A stretch of 64,000 nt of DNA from NCBI RefSeq assembly GCF_018991925.1, contig NW_024725520.1:62001-126000 (forward strand). The letters are read 5' to 3'. The notes under the pieces were generated by a model. That model had not been told where the DNA came from. It worked only from the letters and a program-made list of their open reading frames with translations, and did no database searches. The translations under genes were made by a program, and so were the position numbers. The first letter of the stretch is position 1. Every line of letters begins with the position of its first letter. This DNA is from Homarus americanus. Its lineage: Eukaryota > Arthropoda > Malacostraca > Decapoda > Nephropidae. Below, piece by piece: positions 25,850 through 36,294 of the stretch.

Positions 25850-27050
25850 GCAAAACACAAACACACGCCCCTCGTACACATGCAGATCCAAATGCGACTC
25901 CAGACCTTTGTCACATGCGCCAGATACCTTGGATATGGTCGCCAGAAAATGAGGACTAATAACTATTTACAGCATGTCACTTGATTTATCCGCCTTTACT
26001 TCTTTTATAGACTTTGAATAAAAGTTTTACACCAGTAGTGTTGTTAAATTTATTTATTTTGTTGTGTAATCAAAACAATGGCTGTCTGTAAATACTTCGA
26101 ACTCTTTTCACGTCAAGAGGAGTCTCCTTGACACACACTGATGCACTGAATACCACACTAAAAAAAATGTCAGTGTAGTGATCAACTGGTGCAGGCGTGT
26201 TAGAGGCAATTGAACAGATTACTCTATCAGCTGGGATGGATTGAGTGACGGCGCTGATTGCAGGACTGTGAATAGCAACTCTTGAGTAGATCAGGCGACC
26301 TCCCGATGCTCTCATGTCTGTCAGGTTGTATGGAGACAGACAACCATACAATCTTCAGAGAAAATTGGATTTTTCTCAAAAGACTTTTACTTAACCGGGT
26401 TACTACTTGTATGATGATAATCACCCACAGTGGTATCAGGAACCTCACGAGGGACTGGTGGCTGGTTCTGAGCTCTAATCCTATCAGCACAGAGGCAGGC
26501 ATGTAAGGGTGGTGGTCCTCCGTGACAACACACACACACACACACAAATATACGCTGACATAACCAGAGTACCTCTGTCACGACGCCGCTGAACCAGTAA
26601 TTAGTCTCCCTCTGGCGGGTTTCCCCAACATGATCCGTTTTCTGTGAGTCATAATTAAAGGGCAGACCTAAGTCGCCATGCACACCATGTGATACACGGG
26701 TATGAAGGAATGTACACTGAAAGACACGCTGTCATTTTTAGCTCTGTTCCGTAACATCAAGATACCATCCGAGTCAAGAATTTTGTTTACAAGGTATATT
26801 TATGTAATATAACACTGCAAAAACTTAAGTCGTCATGCAGAAGGATCACTCGAACCTTTTTTCGTAATTTCTTATCCGCGTCGCATCACGTCAGAGCCAC
26901 ATTACTGGGCCATAACGAGGTCAGGGGAGCATGAACGACATTAACACTTCCGCAGCACCGCCCTCTATGATGCCAGCAGCACCGGGAGTATGGCGAGATA
27001 ATACTCTCAGGCTGTGGCGATGGGCCCTGTGCCAGACTACCTGTGAGATG
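25850..27050. other. No supported gene
   Basis: Sequence upstream of the reverse transcriptase relic on its own strand shows no further recognisable polymerase motif. On the minus strand a fair acceptor (cctctctacatctcacag, ending about 27049) precedes a Cys-containing open patch to 26886. Without a family match it stays uncalled. A short (CA)n lies at 26527-26545. Confidence 0.4.
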
Positions 27051-27059
27051 TAGAGAGGC

Positions 27060-27150
27060 GACGGGGGAAAGGTGTGATGGGGGGCGGGAAGGTGTGGCGG
27101 GGGGCGGGCGAGAAGATGTGGCGGGGATCGGGAAGGTGTGGCAAGGGGCG
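27060..27150. repeat. G-rich short minisatellite
   Basis: Imperfect copies of gggcgggaaggtgtggcgg and gatgtggcgggg. Confidence 0.8.
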
Positions 27151-27840
27151 GAAACAAGACATAATGTACACAGGTGAACAGTGACCAGATAAATACAATG
27201 GTCAAAAATCAAACCAAACATTGCCACCTAAGGGTGTAGCTTCATTAAGACAGTACCAGTGCCAAAACTAGTATAATATTGTCAAAATCACACCGAACAA
27301 GTAAATTGTCAATATTATAAACAAAAACAGCTCAGCGGTAACGGAGTTGGACCTACAAATGAACGGAGGAACAACAATGATGGCAGTATATGTGTCAGCA
27401 CCAACAGCACCAATAGAATGTTCACCAACGACCACCCACAGTATACTTTAACGATCCTATTGGAGTAAATATAACCACGACACTAGTTCACTCCCCCATC
27501 ACCATACAGGTCAGTATTGACTTGGCCCTACAGTAAACATTTTCATGTTTATATAATTCACCGAGTTCTCTATACAGCATACCTGTAATCTTCAATTCTC
27601 ATTAATCTTCCTTCATTTGTATCTTTCTTTTACCTACAGTATCTCCTTTCTTCTGTGTAGGTCTCAGGAAGGTCATACTGGATACTGCAGTGCTGCGTGA
27701 GGGTCGGCAACCCTCCAATTTAGAAGAAAAGAAATCCTGTAGAGGTAAAACTAACCGCTCCATGATGCTTCAGGCACTTCATCTCTCTCTCTTGTATTAG
27801 AGAATAGTTATTAATCAGTGTATTTCACATTAACATGCAT

Positions 27841-28082
27841 ATGTTACGGCCTTTTAACAAAAAGACTAAACAGGTGTCAGCTGGCCTTTTGCATAGTAGC
27901 ATTAAATGCCAGATCCCTAACCTGACCATGGCCTGGCATTTACTGCATTATGCAAAAGGGTAAGCTGTTTGGCCAAGTTTAGAATAGATTAGCTTAGGTT
28001 AAGGGCCTGCCATTTAATGCCATTCATGCAAAAAAGGCCCGCCTTTTTTGCAAAATAACCAATTTCGCAAAAAGGCCATAAT
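27841..28082. mobile_element. Foldback/MITE-like inverted-repeat element
   Basis: The outer ends are inverted: ttacggcctttt (27844-27855) opposes aaaaaggccataa (28069-28081). Inside, ctggccttttgcat...cattaaatgccag (27881-27912) pairs with cctggcattta...atgcaaaaggg (27932-27960) around an 18-20-nt loop. A further copy of the second arm lies at 28007-28040 and leads into the palindrome aaaggcccgccttt. There is no coding capacity. (TA)n begins about 20 bp beyond the right end. This fits a non-autonomous foldback element or MITE; no transposase partner is present. Confidence 0.45.
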
Positions 28083-28100
28083 ATAAACACCCGTATATTA

Positions 28101-28320
<220 letters not shown>

Positions 28321-28402
28321 ACAGACGAAGTTCGAAAATTATCAATAGTGACAAAGACTCAGTCACAAAAAAAAAAAAAAAAAACAGTATTTTTTCCTGT
28401 AG

Positions 28403-28568
28403 ATCAAAGGGGCACAAGTGTTGGCGAGCCACGAGGAGCGCGTGGTGGCTCACACCGGCCGCCACTACCTCTACTTCATGGTCAAAATACACCACACTCC
28501 ACCCCTACAACCACCGCTCTTGTAGCTGCAGGTGCATGAGGGTGTGCCGCCGACCAATTTACTACCAG
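28403..28568 (+). CDS. Candidate exon with TNF-ligand-like strand motif and a frame break
   Basis: The patch is preceded by a good acceptor (attttttcctgtag, ending 28402) and followed by a CAG|gtgaac donor at 28568/28569. From 28403 the first frame has strongly G/C-ending codons and reads through [14 protein letters not shown] and then [10 protein letters not shown], stopping at a TAG at 28520-28522. The segment G-x-x-Y-x-Y-x-x-V-x-(hydrophobic) aligns with the 'GlYyvYsqVtf' core strand of TNF-homology domains (for example ectodysplasin, Eiger), but the usual Leu and Gln are replaced by Arg and Met. From about 28510 codon bias moves to another frame (codons starting at multiples of 3), which gives a Cys-rich [10 protein letters not shown] segment. 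So either one base is inserted or two are missing (pseudogene or assembly error), or one of the two frames is fortuitous. A cystine-knot growth factor tail is an alternative reading. No neighbouring exon completes a domain. Confidence 0.28.
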
Positions 28569-28733
28569 GTGAACCAATCACTCACCCACATCGCGAATAT
28601 AAAGCAGCTTTGTCGGATACAACGAACTACAAGTGGTGTCGTAATTCATAGAAGAATCCCCCTTACTTCATTCACTCGAGAGGGGTTGAGTCGACAACCT
28701 CAAGATCCAGTTTCGGAGATACATAACACACAG

Positions 28734-28889
28734 TTGTAAAATGTGTACCAGGGTGGAAAACGAGGTCAATGGCCAGCACCTGTGTCATCCTGGCGCCCTG
28801 GGACAGAAACCTGACCCCCGCCAGGCAGATGTAATAACATTCGGATGTAACATCTGCTCCCCGCCACCCTGTCCTTACCCTTCAAACAG
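28734..28889 (+). CDS. Candidate small Cys-rich exon
   Basis: A short open segment ends at a good donor (AACAG|gtcagt, exon end about 28889) and has two possible acceptors: acacacag before 28734, or gtaccag before 28752. It lies about 170 bp downstream of the candidate exon at 28403-28568, on the same strand. In the frame containing ATG at 28741 it reads CTRVENEVNGQHLCHPG, then a Pro/Gln-rich link, then FGCNICSPPPCPYPSN, with five or six cysteines in roughly 50 residues. A start at either acceptor needs two bases from the preceding exon. That is compatible with an alternative donor of the upstream patch at 28531 (CTGCAG|gtgcat) but not with its donor at 28568. I recognise no family. Secreted Cys-rich proteins would look like this, but in a window with many chance open patches the call is weak. 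Confidence 0.22.
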
Positions 28890-29317
28890 GTCAGTAACAT
28901 CTTATCAAATCATACATGAAATCCTTTAACTCTCCTCGTAGTTAAGCATCAATTTAATTTCCATTAACCATCATATACAATATCTATCTTCCCTTAACCA
29001 CACTCGACTCCATCCCTACATCTTTCTCTACGCATTAAAATTTTCGAGTGACTAAAAATTATCCTACGAAAACACATTTTTTATAGCATCCCAGCAATAT
29101 GATCACTGAGCTCTCCTGAGTATAGCGACAAGAGGTAATAAAAAAACAATGCAGCATCAACACAAGCGATACAACACTGCCACAGTATACATGGTTTATG
29201 CTACTAGCTATCAGTGGCGCCGCTACAACCACAGGCAGAACCTCTTTGACTGCCACAAGACGACCCAACATAAGCAGTAGCACCAGTAACATGTCCATAG
29301 ATGGTACAAGCAAAAAT

Positions 29318-29400
29318 AAGAGCACTAGCAGGAACAAATACAACAACAACAGTAAGAACACCAGCAGGAACAACAACAGTAAGAGCTACAACAACAGTCA
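29318..29400. repeat. AAC/AGC-rich repeat
   Basis: Two imperfect copies of a unit containing aacaacaacagtaagaacac, embedded in a trinucleotide-rich stretch. Confidence 0.75.
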
Positions 29401-29569
29401 TCACTACAGCCTCATGACCAAAATGTAACCAAATCCTGATATCAATCCAGCAGGTGACTGGCAGTGGCTGCTTTAGTGTTGTCGTCGCCTTTTGTATCTC
29501 ACCACCACCTCTTACATGATAAATACCGAGGTTACTGTACTCAGCCGCTATTCTCCACACTACTAGTAA

Positions 29570-29925
29570 CACCACACACACACACACACACTGCCACGAC
29601 CACACACACTGCCACGACCACACACCACCACTGCCACGGCCCCACACCACCACCACTGCCACACACCACCACTGCCCCACACCACCACCACCACACACCA
29701 CCACGACCACACACCACCACTGCCACACACTGCCACGACCACACACACACACACACACACACACCACCACGACCACACATCACCACTGCACACACCACCA
29801 CTACCACACACCACCACTGCCACACACCACCACCACACACACTGCCACGACCACACACCACCACTGCCACGGCCCCACACCACCACCACTGCCACACACC
29901 ACCACTGCCCCACACCACCACCTCT
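29570..29925. repeat. CAC-rich array with a 90-bp internal duplication
   Basis: Repeats of ccacacaccaccactgcca type. The segment 29600-29689 is repeated exactly at 29833-29922. Open frames on both strands are His/Thr/Pro or Val/Cys/Gly artefacts. Confidence 0.93.
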
Positions 29926-30163
29926 CTCAAACTTCTAGGATCAATTTCTTTTTATAATTGGCTAAAATTTCCCTTAATTGGAGGTCTTGGTACACGTCTT
30001 ACTGGCTCACTTAAACTTCGGTACAGAATCACAAAGCCCAACTTAAGTAGGGAAACACACAGACTCTGCCGGAACTACAGCAGAAATATAAAATAAATAA
30101 TGTACGATTCTTTGAGAGGTCATGTTGGTATGTAAGATAAACCTCCGCTATAAGAGTAAGATT

Positions 30164-30256
30164 AGGTTAGGTTAGATTAGGTTAGGTTAGGTTTGACTTG
30201 GTTGGCTTGGGTTGGGTTGGCTTGGGTTGGGTTAGGTTGGGTTGGGTTGGGTTAAG
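30164..30256. repeat. TTAGG-derived repeat passing into TTGGG/TTGGC
   Basis: About seven TTAGG-type pentamers run into degenerate ttgggttggctt units, all on the plus strand. It resembles the arthropod telomere pentamer but is internal and diverged. Confidence 0.85.
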
Positions 30257-30664
30257 AGTGTTATAATCCCCATTTTCTAACACTACCAAGACAGAACTAT
30301 ATGATACAAACATCCCACAACCGAGACGTCTTCAATGCGGGGAGCAGCTACGGGGTCTTAAGTACTGTACATAGGTGGGGCCAACATTCCTGCGGGCCCA
30401 AATAGGGAGGAACGCTCGCCGCATTACCATCACAGCTCCTGGTGTGTGTGTGTGTGTGTGCCTTCCTCCACCTCCACCGGTCTTCCCAAGAATAAATCAT
30501 AATACGATATAATCTGTCCATTGCCACAGCTGCTGCAGTCTAGGTTTTATATCTACATAAATGTGAAGTTTGGTAATGATTCGGGTACTGTATGAATATG
30601 AATCAAACCCAAAATAACCATATTTCTCCATAGCGGCCGAAAACTCTCACAAGATCATTGGGTA

Positions 30665-31045
30665 AGGCGAGTGGGGAGAGATAGCGGGGTGAGAGGGGGA
30701 GATTGGGGGCGAGAGGGGGGAGAGTAGGGGCGAGAGGGGAGAATAGGGGGCGAGAGAGGGAGATAGGGGCGAGAGGGGATTGGGGGGGGGAGATTGGGGG
30801 GGAGAGGGGAGAATACGGGCGAGAGGGGGAGATTGGGGCGAGTGGGGAGACTGGGGGGTGAGAGGGGAGACTGGGGAGATTGGGGGCGAGAGGGGGAGAT
30901 TGGGAGGAGCAGAGGGGGAGATTGGGAGGAGCGAGAGGGGGAGAATAGGGGCGAGAGGGGGAAATTGGGGACGAGGGTGGGGGGAGGGTAAGGCGATTGG
31001 GAGGGATAGAGGAGAGGGTTGATATGGGGAGAGTGGGGAGAGATG
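30665..31045. repeat. G-rich 16-20-bp minisatellite
   Basis: Imperfect units of ggggcgagagggggagattg. The plus strand is nearly all purine with frequent GGGG runs. Long open frames on either strand are Gly/Arg/Glu or Pro/Ser artefacts. Confidence 0.93.
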
Positions 31046-31399
31046 GGGAGAGTGCGGCAGGGGAGGTGGTTGGTGCTCAATGACCTCACTGTCTCACGCA
31101 CACTCCTCACTACACATCTATTACTCCTTTTACGTTAAAAAAATAAGTAAGGTATAAAAGCGACCAAGAAGGAAACTCTGTACCCTAAAATACAGGTGAG
31201 TCAGGTGTCTCATTGAATCCTCAAGACATCCAGGACTCCAGTTTAAAAAAGTTTAAATTATCCACGTTTGGTAAAAATTTCCTAATAATAAATGAAAGGT
31301 TTTACTGGTATCAACAAATAAAAACAAATGAATTACACAAGTTTCGCCTCTCGCTACCAGATGAAGAAACGGATGAAATGACCTCACACGGCCTGTCCA

Positions 31400-31580
31400 G
31401 TTTTTTTTATTATTATTATTATTATTTATTTATTGGGCACCCCCTACATCCTTGTGTAAGGTGAAGCGCAGAAGCGTTTACAGCGCCCAACAGGGAAGCA
31501 TGCTAAGTTCATGCTTGCCTTTATGTCTCATGAGTTAAGGGCGTAGAAGCCTGAAGAGTCAAGGGCATAGAAGCCTGAAG
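31400..31580 (-). mobile_element. Possible 3' end of a retroposon
   Basis: On the minus strand a unique segment ends in (AATA/AAT)n and poly-A (plus-strand 31400-31434). Just inside is a hairpin, aagcatg-ctaagtt-catgctt (31496-31516), and a 24-bp direct repeat of gggc(g/a)tagaagcctgaagagtcaa. A 3' simple-repeat tail after a hairpin is typical of SINE/LINE 3' ends. I cannot name the family. Confidence 0.35.
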
Positions 31581-33735
31581 AGTCAATGGTTTATGTCATC
31601 AAGTTATTGGAAGCTCCAACAACTTTCCCTGAATACTAATTCGCACCTTTTGACTTACAACAGGTACCTACTTTACTGCTAGGTGAACCACAGTGTCACC
31701 CTTGTCACTGTCCTATGCTGACCTGTGTGACCTCACGTGAACCAGGAAGCAGGGTTGGCCCTCTGACGTCAGGGTGAGCCGTGAGTACGACACGAGACAC
31801 TAATGTGGTGATATAACATCCATCATTGAGTCAATAAGTGAGACTCCCTCTACCAGTGACAGAATGAGTCAGTCGCCACGTTATAAATCCACTTAAATCG
31901 CTACTTAAAGATAAAACAAAATAATCGCAGGAAGATGCTAAACTTTATCTCTGAAAATTACTTTAGAGAATCAAGGAAGTGCGAGGGAGTTGGTGGATCG
32001 TGTTATATTACTTTCCTGAGGTGCCTCCGACGACCACCAATCATATAATAACCTCCACCTCTCCACCCCACTATCTCTACCATGACACCCATACTGCCCC
32101 TGCTAACCCATGTCACACCCATACTGCCCCTGCCACTCTTTAGCAAGCCCATGCTACTTTCTCCCATCCAATGGGAAGCCCATGCTGTCACTGCCAAAAT
32201 ACCCCCACGCTGGCGCTTCTCTGGAATAGTATATAATAAAGACAACTTAAGGTAGAGGTGGACCATGGTGACAGTGGCCATGGTAATACAGCCTGTGAAC
32301 GGTGATACATTGCGGTAATGCTGGTAGATTATGGAAGTGTTGCATATTTTAGCGGACTGGAGCGGAGCCTAGTGTCCTTGGGTAGGTCATGGAAACGGCA
32401 GCAAATCATGGTAGTGGAATATGGTAGGTCACCACTGGGAGCAGCAGCAGATAGTGGAGTAAACAGACGTAGTGGTAAAGAGGGCAGGGGCTGACAGAGG
32501 CGGCAGCAACACGCCGTATAAGGGGGAGAGAGAGAGCTGGCCGCTGCACACTCTTAGTTTTATTATACAACTGAGAAACAATGTAAGTGAGGTGATGTCT
32601 CTAGAGTGGTAATGGTCACCTAGACAGTACACTAACCACTGCCACTCGTAATGCCAACATGTTACACCCTCTTCCGTCTCCATGTGTGGTGTAACGTTAG
32701 TTCTCGTCTTCCTCAAACATGTCTACGTGGCTTTACGTGAAGTTAATACAGTATACTTTGATACAGCTTCCACTTGGCGATTTAGTTAACTCAATTATCG
32801 GTTCTCATTTAATCCAGTGTTATATTAGGTATACAACTATATTACATAAAGTTTCATAGCATTTCAAGATAATTAAGTAACAAAAACTGTTTTGTCGGTG
32901 TTTCTTTGCATTTTAACTAACTCAGCTGAGAGATTTACAATTTCAAATTAAAAACGAACTCAAGAACCATCAATTTAAGTACAAGTTTAGGTATGATATA
33001 ATACTGGTATTTTCTTCCATAAAAATTACCAAATTATGATAACTTGTGGCTTAACGAGGCTACAACATGCAAGTCCATTAACTCTCAAAAATTACTGAAA
33101 ATATTTATAAATTCAGCTCCTGAACACCGCTCACTCTGGCCCCCAGGTGAGAAGGCTGACCGGTCAGTAGTACCTGTTGGCGCTGCTCCAGGTGTATGAC
33201 ATCAATTATACATTCATGCAAATCACCATCTTCCGAGCGATAACTTTACACCCACCAGGCAACTCTGTCGACTCACTATGTCTTACCTTTAAAGTTCCAG
33301 AAGGATTAAAAGTCAACATGTCCAGAGGTCCGGGTAGTCCTGCATAATGTAACCTCTGGTCCTGACAGCTATATTATACCTCCCAGGTCCTGACAACACT
33401 GTACCTTTATGCCCCGAAAATTAAAACCTCAAAGGTATGTTATAGGTACAAGACCATTACAGACATAATCAATCTAACCTGGATGCTTTCACACCCCACC
33501 TGTCCAAGCCTTGACACCTGTACACACCATTAATGTCTCCTAACACCTGCAGATACCCGGAGAACCAGCCAGTGAGGAGCTGCAACACCCTGCTTCAATA
33601 GTCACTTCTGGTCTGGAATTCCAATACTGAAGTAAAAGTGACTATTTAAGGCAATCTCAACTTCCTCGTCATTCTAAGCACCTTCCTTCTCGCACGCACG
33701 CACACAGACCCACACACTGGAAGCAACGACTCTCT
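31580..33735. other. No gene seen
   Basis: Unique DNA apart from loose repeats of cacccatactgcccctgc at 32085-32135. Open frames lack codon bias. Confidence 0.55.
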
Positions 33736-33746
33736 AGGGATTGTGG

Positions 33747-33800
33747 GGTAAGGTGAGTGAGAGGAGGAAGGTGAGTGAGAGGAGGAAGGTGGAGGGAGGC
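33747..33800. repeat. Short 20-bp purine repeat
   Basis: About two and a half copies of ggtgagtgagaggaggaa. Confidence 0.8.
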
Positions 33801-33975
33801 GGGGGAAATAGCAAGCATTCACGGCGCCTGTGTTAAATGCGACCGACGACCACTTTAGGACCTGCCAGCACCTGGTGAGTTAAGACACTAACTTGTATAC
33901 CCCAAGTTAATCCTCCCTTGTATTCACCATCACTCCTTAATATCCCCGTCATAAGACTTCCCACTGCTTCCAGAC

Positions 33976-33978
<3 letters not shown>

Positions 33979-34019
<41 letters not shown>
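33979..34019. repeat. (GA)n microsatellite
   Basis: About 20 GA units. Confidence 0.95.
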
Positions 34020-34022
<3 letters not shown>

Positions 34023-34339
34023 CAAAAACAAAAGAGTTATAGTCTCCCAAGTATGATCTGTCAGCGGTTCAGGGAGCATGTGTGCAAGAAGCTTTATAAG
34101 GACCAGGTATATATATGCCAGGAGCCGTAGATGACAGGGAGCTCGCTACTCCTGGGGTATTGATATGCAAAGTGCTACTTGCCTCGTGCATACCAGCCTA
34201 CCACGCAGTCAACCCGGCCCTGTAGGTGAGTGATACAAAGGCCATCAACAGTGAGAGGAGATCGTTTACACTGGCAGAACAACAGGTAAGGAGAGAACAC
34301 GAAATAATAGCACGAGATTACCGAGTATCTGCAAGAGAA

Positions 34340-34530
34340 CACCAGGGGGAGAGAACACCAGGGGGAGAGAACACCAGGGGGAGAGAACACCAGGGGGAGA
34401 GAACACCAGGGGGAGAGGACACCAGGGGGAGAGGACACCAGGGGGAAAGGACACCAGGGGGAAAGGACACCAGGGGGAAAGGACACCAGGGGGAAAGGAC
34501 ACCAAGTAACAGTGAGAGAACACCAGGTAC
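34340..34530. repeat. 16-bp minisatellite
   Basis: About 11 copies of caccagggggagagaa, with a directional change from gagagaa to gagagga to gaaagga units across the array. Confidence 0.95.
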
Positions 34531-34621
34531 GATGGATCACTTGATAACTAGCAACAGGAGAGGGAAGCGATGGGGGACACGGCAGGTAATCCAGACCTTG
34601 AAGGGCAACTATAATAATAAA

Positions 34622-34623
<2 letters not shown>

Positions 34624-34653
<30 letters not shown>

Positions 34654-34654
34654 G
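34624..34654. repeat. (CA)n microsatellite
   Basis: About 14 CA units. Confidence 0.93.
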
Positions 34655-35514
34655 TCTTTCCCCTCCAACACCTATCTCCCCTTCTAACACCACCACCACC
34701 ACTTACTATCACCAGCACGCACCACACACTTTCCACGATGCACTTTAATGGTGATGCCATGTACTCTACGCATGTCACCAATATCTTACGCAGGTGCATT
34801 CAGTTTTATGTCTGGGGTGAAAGTGCATGCCAGCTGCCACAACGGCTCTCACACGCAAGGCCACACTACCTTATGACGGCCAACCTTCACGGGCGGACCC
34901 TGACGTACAGTACTCTGATTCCTCACCATCGTCGATAATAAATGTCAGTAATATTAATCGTGATTTATGTAGTAATGAGTAATCCTAAGTCTTTTTCTGT
35001 GGGTTTATCTGAACTTACGTATACGAGTTCCTTGGTACTGCGAGTTATTATTTATACACAAATTATGTTTATGTCCGGGTATGTAATGACAGTACAAACG
35101 TCTAACAAATTATGTCCTTTACGTTCGTCCACACACAATAGTAGACAACCTTCAGCCGCACGAGTGAAGGAGTCATCTATATTCAAATCTGGAGCAAAAC
35201 ACTGCCGAAGGACTAGTGTATGCGTCGTGACTACCATAACAGTGTTCAGTTCTCCGTCTCTTACACACTGGCAAATTTTACGTCCATCACCTGTTCCTTA
35301 CACCGCTTCCGAAGTCACGTGTTCCATCAAATCTCAGAACTACAAACCTTCTCTTAACAAAACGTAAACTCAGGTGATCTAATTCCTACACACGATAACA
35401 AATCAAGCAAGATGAACCACACTATTGAAATGGGCAAACAGGCGCACACTATAAACAAACTCAGCTGTCAGTGGGTCAGGAGGCAAACATTACTGGCAGA
35501 GGCGAGGTAGAGTC

Positions 35515-35572
35515 GAGCGGGGCGGGGCGGGGAGGGGAGGGGCGGGGAGGGGTGGGGAGGGGCGGGGAGAGA
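35515..35572. repeat. GGGGCGG/GGGGAGG tract
   Basis: Nine or more G4-G5 runs separated by single or double bases, several being GGGGCGG (GC-box-like). It is a strong intramolecular G-quadruplex candidate. No start codon or initiator context near it lets me call a promoter. Confidence 0.85.
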
Positions 35573-35599
35573 GCAAGGTTGAACTAAAGCGTACCACAA

Positions 35600-36247
35600 A
35601 ATAAAGAATCACTCGCTGCCGGGAAGACTGACCCAATAACAAGAGTGAACGTGTAACAGAGACACTTGGGTTCCTTTTAACTGAACGGGAAGATTATCAC
35701 AAACGAACGTGTAAAAGAACCATAGAAGATAAGAAGAGGAGGAGGAGAGAGAAGGCTCGAGAATAAGGAAAAGGTGATGATAATGTTAGTGCCATAGAGT
35801 CACTCTGCCGCCGCAAGATAGTGCCGCGCCTGCCGGACCACACCTGCCTCCCCTTATCTACCCGAGTTACCCGACACTTCAAGGAAACTCTGCACCACCG
35901 GAGGTTCAGCCAACATACTTCCTCTCGCCTTTATCTCTACTACTGGTTAACACTTATCTCACCTTCCTCCCGTCTCCTCCTCCATCTTTAATATGGACGC
36001 CCCTCACCTCAACACTCAACTCCAGTAAGGTATGACACTCAAGAGCAGGTAACCCGGAGCACTGTACACCTGAAGAGTTCCAAGTCATCATATACTGTAC
36101 ACGCAGGTTGGGTTATATTTAAAATGATTTTATCCACCAGTCTTCTGCTGCTCATCACCCCTGTGAACATGGCTTGGCTGATCCTACTGTCGGATAATTT
36201 ATAAGAATATCACTTGAAAATGACCAGTGCATTGTCCACGAATTTCT

Positions 36248-36294
<47 letters not shown>

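Noticed and set aside
30164..30256. True telomere end
   Set aside because: The TTAGG units are few, degenerate and flanked by unique DNA on both sides.
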